Source: Flavobacterium sp. DG2-3
GTDB taxonomy: Bacteria > Bacteroidota > Bacteroidia > Flavobacteriales > Flavobacteriaceae
Reading direction: 5' to 3'
NCBI RefSeq assembly: GCF_030730925.1
Contig: NZ_JAVAMB010000019.1
Span: 1-64,000 of the forward strand
Length of the DNA stretch: 64,000 nucleotides
The notes under the pieces are model-generated. The model was not told the DNA's origin. It was given only the letters and a program-made list of their open reading frames with translations, and ran no database searches. Position 1 is the stretch's first letter; each line of letters starts with the position of its first letter. The translations under genes and the position numbers were made by a program. Below are positions 59,011 to 64,000 of this stretch, in pieces.

Positions 59011-60657
59011 TTATTCTTCTCTAACAACTTCTTTTTTAACCACTTCTCTTTTGGCAACATCATAATAATGTTCAATAGTAACATGATTGTGATTTTCGGG
59101 TGTATTTTCAAGTTCGTAAGCTTCTTTAAAGCCTTTAAGCTTCACTTTGATATTTTCATCAAGAGCACGTGTTTCTTTAAATTCGCGAATCAAATCTAAA
59201 ACGTCATGCGAAATGTATTCCGTATCATGAGCATTAATGATAACTTTAGAATTTTCTGGAATTTCAGCCAAAGTTTGTTTGATTGCCGCTTTATTTAAAA
59301 ACGAAACTTCTTGCGCTAAATCAATATGAATGATGTCGCCATCTTCATATTCCTCTTTCTTGAAAATATAAGCTCTTTTTAAGTTTCCTCTCAAAACGAA
59401 AATAATACTGATAACAATTCCCAACGCAACACCTTTTAGCAAATCTGTCGCAACGACAAAGACCAAAGTTGCAATAAAAGGGACAAACTGGTATTTCCCC
59501 TTTTTCCAGAAATGCATAAAGGCTGCTGGTTTTGCTAATTTATATCCGACCAAAATCAAAACAGTCGCCAATGTTGCCAATGGAATTTTGTTCAGAATAA
59601 CTGGAATCGACAATACACTTATTAATAAAAGAATACCGTGAATAATAGCAGACAATTTAGATTTTGCACCTGCATTATTGTTGGCAGAAGATCTTACAAC
59701 TACAGATGTCATTGGCAAGCCTCCTAAAAGAGAGCTTATAATATTACCAACACCTTGTGCTCTAAGCTCTACATTGGTATTCGTGTAACGCTTTTGCACA
59801 TCCATTCTATCAGTAGCTTCAATACATAAAAGCGTTTCAATAGAAGCGACAATGGCAATCGTAACACCCACTACCCAAACTTGCGGATTTGTAACAGCAG
59901 TGAAGTCTGGGGTAATTATAATCGATTTAAAATCATCAAAAGATTTTGGAACTGGCAAAGAAACCAAATGTTCTTTTGCAATTGCCAAAGTGCTTCCTGT
60001 AGATAAAAATATCTCATTCAAAATGACACCAGCAATAACAGCAACAAGTGCTCCCGGAACCAATTTTATTCTTTTTAAAAATGGAACTTTATCCCAAGCT
60101 AATAAAATGACCAATGAAACCGCAGATACTACTACAGCTCCTAAGTGGATATGATTTAAAATATCAAACAGAAACGAAAAAGTATTACTTCCATCGTTTT
60201 GAACAAAAGCTTGATCTCCTTCGAAATCAGCATCATAACCAAAAGCGTGCGGTATTTGCTTTAAGATGATAATGATTCCGATACCAGCTAACATTCCCTC
60301 AATTACGTTTGTCGGAAAATAATTCGATATACTTCCAGCTTTTAAAAATCCTAATGCTAATTGAATTAATCCAGCAATAAAAACAGACATTAAAAATACA
60401 TCGAAAGCTCCTAAATCGGTAATAGCGGTTAAAATAATAGCTGTTAACCCAGCAGCTGGACCTGATACACTAATATGTGACTGGCTTAAATATCCTACAA
60501 CGATACCACCCACTATACCAGCAATAATTCCAGAAAATAATGGTGCTCCAGAAGCCATTGCAATACCTAAACACAACGGAAGAGCCACCAAGAAAACCAC
60601 TAAACCTGAAGCAAAATCAGATTTAAGGTTGGCAAAAAGATTGATTTTTTTTGTCAT
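59011..60657 (-). CDS. SulP family anion transporter with STAS domain
   Basis: This 548-residue inner-membrane protein has about 12-14 helices (residues 10-420, with VFLVALPLCLGIA and SISGPAAG-like SVSGPAAGLTAI) followed by a STAS domain (about 430-530). With the carbonic anhydrase next to it, bicarbonate uptake is more likely than sulfate. No fused anhydrase domain is present. Confidence 0.93.
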   Translation of the reverse strand: MTKKINLFANLKSDFASGLVVFLVALPLCLGIAMASGAPLFSGIIAGIVGGIVVGYLSQSHISVSGPAAGLTAIILTAITDLGAFDVFLMSVFIAGLIQLALGFLKAGSISNYFPTNVIEGMLAGIGIIIILKQIPHAFGYDADFEGDQAFVQNDGSNTFSFLFDILNHIHLGAVVVSAVSLVILLAWDKVPFLKRIKLVPGALVAVIAGVILNEIFLSTGSTLAIAKEHLVSLPVPKSFDDFKSIIITPDFTAVTNPQVWVVGVTIAIVASIETLLCIEATDRMDVQKRYTNTNVELRAQGVGNIISSLLGGLPMTSVVVRSSANNNAGAKSKLSAIIHGILLLISVLSIPVILNKIPLATLATVLILVGYKLAKPAAFMHFWKKGKYQFVPFIATLVFVVATDLLKGVALGIVISIIFVLRGNLKRAYIFKKEEYEDGDIIHIDLAQEVSFLNKAAIKQTLAEIPENSKVIINAHDTEYISHDVLDLIREFKETRALDENIKVKLKGFKEAYELENTPENHNHVTIEHYYDVAKREVVKKEVVREE

Positions 60658-60740
60658 AATATAATACTAAAAAAATTATTCATTAAAGATTTACCCCATC
60701 TCGATAGAAATGAGGCCAAAGTTCGAAATAATCGGAAGTA

Positions 60741-61022
60741 TTATGCTACGTTAGGTGGTGGAGCAAATATGCTCGGAGAGATATTATCTAATTTGACAAT
60801 GTTTTCAGAAATGATCGTTTTTTTCTCGATGTAAACCGGAATCAAAACTTCATGTTCTAAAATAGTGGGATGAACTACATTTTTAAGTTCTTTGTGCACT
60901 TCTTCTTCAGCAATGCTAAAAGATATAGCCGTATTGTTCCCTTTCTTTATCGCCTGAACAATTGTCGGGGTCGATAAGAAGGCAATAAATATGAATAATA
61001 ATATGCGGGCTACAAATTTCAT
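60741..61022 (-). CDS. small secreted or anchored protein of unknown function
   Basis: The ATG at 61022 gives 93 residues. A TTG start at 61046 is less likely. A hydrophobic N-terminus (FVARILLFIFIAFLSTPTIVQA) may be a cleaved signal. The rest is a short acidic chain ending in a Pro-rich PSIFAPPPNVA. It is upstream of the SulP gene in the same direction with 83 bases between. No family is recognised. Confidence 0.6.
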   Translation of the reverse strand: MKFVARILLFIFIAFLSTPTIVQAIKKGNNTAISFSIAEEEVHKELKNVVHPTILEHEVLIPVYIEKKTIISENIVKLDNISPSIFAPPPNVA

Positions 61023-61088
61023 CAAAGCAAAAATAGCGTTAAACAAATAAAATCAAAGAGATTTTTATAGAAATTTAACACAAACAAA

Positions 61089-61122
61089 AAAGCAGAATGG
61101 AATTTTTACCCCATTCTGCTTA
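61089..61122 (-). terminator. dps terminator
   Basis: AGCAGAATGG and CCATTCTGCT form a 10-bp stem followed by T residues on the minus strand. Confidence 0.75.
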
Positions 61123-61144
61123 TAATTTATTAAAAAACAATAGT

Positions 61145-61624
61145 TTATAACGTTTCTTCTAACCAAGCATTCATCATCCAAATTGTTTTTTCTTGCTCAG
61201 AAATGAAGTCACTCATCATAGAATTGGTTCCTTCATCATTAATTTCATCCGATTTGTTCAATATTTCTCTTTCAATTTTTAATAAATCTGATAAAGAATG
61301 AACGATTAAATGAACTGCCTTTTCATCGTTAGAAATATTTTTTCCAACCGTTAATTTATTGTTTTGAATATAATCTTCAAAAGTATGCAGAGGAGTTCCA
61401 CCAATTGTTAAAACTCTTTCGGCTATCATATCTATTTTTAATTGTGCATCTGTATATAATTCTTCGAATTTTACGTGTAAGTCAAAGAAACGCTTTCCGC
61501 GAATGTTCCAGTGGATACCTCTTAAGTTTTGGTAATAAACTTGAAAATTTGATAATAATACATTCAGTTCTTTTACTAACAATTCTGATTCTTTTACAGG
61601 CAATCCTAAAATATTTGTCTTCAT
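61145..61624 (-). CDS. dps: Dps-type DNA-binding ferritin-like protein
   Basis: This 159-residue four-helix protein stores iron and uses H2O2 at an intersubunit ferroxidase centre. HWNIRG (H38) and the DLHVKFEELYTDA segment hold the conserved ligands. It is divergent from oxyR, with a -7 box TAAATTTG on the minus strand at 61659-61652. Regulation by OxyR is likely. Confidence 0.95.
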   Translation of the reverse strand: MKTNILGLPVKESELLVKELNVLLSNFQVYYQNLRGIHWNIRGKRFFDLHVKFEELYTDAQLKIDMIAERVLTIGGTPLHTFEDYIQNNKLTVGKNISNDEKAVHLIVHSLSDLLKIEREILNKSDEINDEGTNSMMSDFISEQEKTIWMMNAWLEETL

Positions 61625-61651
61625 AATCTATTTTTTTACACTAATTTACTA

Positions 61652-61712
61652 CAAATTTAGAGTAACTTTACTAAAATAAACATAAATAAAAATTATATTT
61701 TCTTATTTTTGC
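61652..61712. promoter_or_regulatory. divergent dps-oxyR promoters
   Basis: The minus strand shows TAAATTTG (61659-61652) toward dps. The plus strand shows TATTTTTG (61705-61712) toward oxyR. An OxyR site would be expected between them, but I cannot delimit it. Confidence 0.55.
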
Positions 61713-61731
61713 ATCACAAATTACTATCAAC

Positions 61732-62673
61732 ATGACTATAACTCAATTGCAATATGTGTTAGCGGTTGCTGAGCATAAAAACTTCACACTTGCTGCTGAA
61801 AAATGCTTCGTAACACAGCCGACTTTAAGTATGCAAATACAAAAAATTGAAGAAGAACTTAATATTTTAATTTTCGACAGAAGCAAAAAACCGATTCAGC
61901 TTACTGATATTGGTCAAAAAATTGTAAGCCAGGCAAAAAATATCGTAAACGAAGCCGATCGTATTAAAGATATTGTAGAACAGCAGAAAGGTTTTATTGG
62001 TGGAGAATTTCGTTTAGGAATTATTCCGACTATTATGCCAACACTTTTACCAATGTTCTTAAATAATTTCATTAAGAAATATCCAAAAGTAAAACTCTTA
62101 ATTGAAGAGTTGAATACTGAAGAAATTATCCTGAAACTTAAAAACGGGCATTTGGATGCTGCCATCGCTGCAACACCGCTTGAAGACGAGAAAATCAAAG
62201 AGATTGTTTTGTATTTCGAACCTTTTGTAGCGTATATACCTGAAAACCACTCTAGTTTCCAGAAAGAAGAAATTGAAGTTGCCGATTTAAATCTAAATGA
62301 GATTCTTTTATTACAAGACGGACACTGCTTTAGAGACGGAATTTTAAATCTTTGCAAGACAGTTTCAGAATCTGACCAAACTAATTTTCAGATTGAAAGC
62401 GGAAGCTTTGAAACTCTTATAAAATTAGCCGACGAAGGTTTAGGCACAACGTTACTTCCGTACTTGCACACCTTAGATTTAAAAGAATCTGACAAACTGA
62501 AACTTCGTAATTTTAAGGAACCAAAACCAGCTCGAGAAGTAAGCTTGATTTACCCAAAAAGCGAATTAAAAATGCAAATCATTGACGCTCTACGATCTAC
62601 AATTGCTGGCGTTGTAAAAGGTGCAATTGTTTTTCAGAACGTTCAAATTATTAGTCCTCTGCAGAAGAAATAA
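61732..62673 (+). CDS. oxyR: LysR family peroxide sensor OxyR
   Basis: This 313-residue LysR regulator has its N-terminal helix-turn-helix at about 18-37 (FTLAAEKCFVTQPTLSMQIQ). The redox pair is C199 and C208 in DGHCFRDGILNLC, with the same positions and spacing as in E. coli OxyR. Adjacency to dps supports a peroxide-response role. Confidence 0.95.
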   Translation: MTITQLQYVLAVAEHKNFTLAAEKCFVTQPTLSMQIQKIEEELNILIFDRSKKPIQLTDIGQKIVSQAKNIVNEADRIKDIVEQQKGFIGGEFRLGIIPTIMPTLLPMFLNNFIKKYPKVKLLIEELNTEEIILKLKNGHLDAAIAATPLEDEKIKEIVLYFEPFVAYIPENHSSFQKEEIEVADLNLNEILLLQDGHCFRDGILNLCKTVSESDQTNFQIESGSFETLIKLADEGLGTTLLPYLHTLDLKESDKLKLRNFKEPKPAREVSLIYPKSELKMQIIDALRSTIAGVVKGAIVFQNVQIISPLQKK

Positions 62674-62689
62674 CCCTTTGCGATTATTT

Positions 62690-63230
62690 TTATTAGCGCA
62701 AAGCACGCTAAGATATTTTATTAGTAGCCCAAGCAGGATCTATATATTAAGTTCGCAAAGCGATATCTAAACAAAGCTTTGCGAACTTTTTTCATTTTAA
62801 TGATAACTCAAAAAAACTTTGCGCTCTTTGCGGTTAGTTTTTTAACGCAAAGTGCTCTAAGGTTCTTTTATATACTTTGAGTGTATTTTAAGTTCACAAA
62901 GCTGTGGGTTTATTTTTGACCGCAGAGTACGCGGACAATTTTGCAGTACGTTTTTAATCTCGCAAAGTCGCGAAGGCGCAAAGTTTTTTCAGGAATATAA
63001 ATAAATTTCACGCAGATTTGAAAAGATTATTTATAAAATCCTTTTAGATCTGTATCCCGATAGCTATCGGGAGCGTAAAAAAAAACTCTGCGACTTTGCG
63101 ACTTTGCGAGCAAATTCACAAACAACCTTATTCTCAAAGCTTTGCGAACTTTCATTTTAATGATAACTCAAAAAAAAAACTTCGCGACCTTTGCGAAAAA
63201 AACTTTGCGACCTTTGCGGTTAAACTTTTA
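62690..63230. repeat. dispersed CTTTGCG / GCAAAG repeats
   Basis: The 610-bp gap after oxyR consists of units such as TTTGCGCTCTTTGCGGTTA, GCAAAGTCGCGAAGGCGC and a GCAGATTT copy. CCCGATAGCTATCGGG lies near 63057. No ORF is supported. Confidence 0.75.
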
Positions 63231-63255
63231 CACAAAACAAAAAACAAAGCACAAT

Positions 63256-63286
63256 AAAAAAGGAGCCAAATTGGCTCCTTTTTTTA
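63256..63286 (-). terminator. terminator of the 65-aa gene
   Basis: AAAAGGAGCCAA and TTGGCTCCTTTT form a 12-bp stem with adjacent A and T runs. The stop codon of the 65-aa gene overlaps it. Confidence 0.8.
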
Positions 63287-63481
63287 TACTTTAATTAGCT
63301 GTAGACTTTGTTTTAATTCTGGTTTTCCGACTACGAAATTCAGTAACCACTCTTGCAATTGTTCCATTTCGTATGGTAACAGTGTTTTGATAGCTTTTTC
63401 TAGCTCTTTGCAGAAAAGTATCGGATCGAAACTAACTCTTTCAAGTATTGATTTCGTGTAATCAAACATCATTTTTGACAT
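63284..63481 (-). CDS. 65-aa conserved-looking small protein
   Basis: This short cytosolic helical protein (MSKMMFDYTKSILERVSFDP at the start, then FCKELEKAIKTLLPYEMEQL) is predicted as a helical hairpin. The acidic amphipathic pattern and the clean terminator support a real gene. Similar small proteins are common in Flavobacteria, without known function. Confidence 0.7.
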   Translation of the reverse strand: MSKMMFDYTKSILERVSFDPILFCKELEKAIKTLLPYEMEQLQEWLLNFVVGKPELKQSLQLIKV

Positions 63482-63647
63482 AATAAAATAAGATTTTCGG
63501 GGGTTATCTATTTTTTAAACTCGAGCCAAATTTAAAAAAATAACTAACATAAATTCTATTTTTAACTTATTATTTTAAAAACTTTAGCAACGAATACGTT
63601 TTCTTAAAACATATAAATCAATCTAGAATCGTTCTAAACAGTTCATT

Positions 63648-64000
63648 TTAAACGTTTTTAAAAGCTCGAAACATTTCTCGTTTTCCAGGAGGCCCCGCTA
63701 ACTTTTCCACAGTAAAACCGACTTCGATCATGCTTCTTTTAACAACTCCGCGTGCTGCATAAGTAACAAGAACTCCATTCGGCTTTAAACTATTGTACAT
63801 TTTCTGAAAAATTTCGGTACTCCATAGCTCCGGTTGCACTCTATATCCGAAGGCGTCAAAGTAAATCAAATCAAAAATTTCTAAATCGTTTATTTCGTGA
63901 AAAAATTGTTTCCTTTTGGTTAACGAGAAACGGCTGCTAATTTCTGCTTTTTCATCCCATGCCGTTTTATGCATTTTTTCAAAAATGTTATGATATTCCA
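63648..64000 (-). CDS. tRNA (mnm5s2U34)-methyltransferase MnmD-like, 5' end outside the window
   Basis: The frame is open to the window edge: the residues before the internal Met read EYHNIFEK, which matches the family, so the true start lies to the right. The visible 117 residues include FDLIYFDAFGYRVQPELW, the motif of the methyltransferase half of MnmC (MnmD), VLVTYAARGVVKRSM, and the C-terminal GPPGKREMFRA. It would complete the wobble-uridine modification of tRNA. Confidence 0.85.
   Translation of the reverse strand, partial: EYHNIFEKMHKTAWDEKAEISSRFSLTKRKQFFHEINDLEIFDLIYFDAFGYRVQPELWSTEIFQKMYNSLKPNGVLVTYAARGVVKRSMIEVGFTVEKLAGPPGKREMFRAFKNV

Noticed and set aside
61914..62357. 147-codon frame opposite oxyR
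   Set aside because: It lies inside oxyR, whose redox cysteines and helix-turn-helix are intact on the plus strand.

Overview
The window looks like a chromosomal piece of a Flavobacterium or a close relative in the Bacteroidota. It is AT-rich, ribosome-binding sites are not evident, and many genes are preceded by the TAnnTTTG -7 box of this phylum (for example at 766-773 before purL). Gene content also fits: an outer-membrane beta-barrel receptor, a DUF4251 protein, a LETM1-related protein, and dispersed intergenic repeats built on GCAGATTT and CTTTGCG.

Left part (1-16.5 kb): repeats, purL, then a complete [NiFe]-hydrogenase locus. hypE-C-B-A read leftward. Reading rightward, and divergent from them, are the Tat-exported small subunit, large subunit, cytochrome b, maturation protease, hypF, an FKBP-type isomerase, hypD and a nickel transporter. 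The small subunit carries the two extra cysteines of oxygen-tolerant enzymes. Next (16-23.3 kb) come a small membrane protein, a TonB-type receptor, a secreted protein, a long-chain acyl-CoA synthetase, a PhyH dioxygenase and a DEDDh exonuclease.

Middle part (23.4-45.4 kb) is the most unusual region, an RtcB-type RNA-repair island. It holds a slipin/SPFH protein with a long leader RNA containing circularly permuted tRNA-like modules, a Lys-rich protein, several tiny ORFs, a 1689-aa DUF4132 protein, TatD, the RNA ligase RtcB, a RING-type protein whose leader contains a second tRNA-like RNA, a Cys-rich protein, an HD hydrolase and a WYL regulator. Four copies of one palindrome (TACTACGCAA-N5-TTGCGTAGTA type) lie 10-11 bases upstream of a TTTG element before slipin, rtcB, the RING gene and the Cys-rich gene. 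This indicates one regulon. A very AT-rich PHP-SMC ATPase gene, probably a defence gene, interrupts the island.

Right part (45.6-64 kb): a MarR-controlled beta-oxidation operon (hydratase/dehydrogenase, thiolase, acyl-CoA dehydrogenase, with an IVS-type four-helix-bundle gene between), a GH18 chitinase, envelope proteins, a Cu-Zn superoxide dismutase, a LETM1-related protein, a carbonic anhydrase and SulP transporter cluster, divergent dps and oxyR, and the start of an mnmD-like gene that runs off the right edge.
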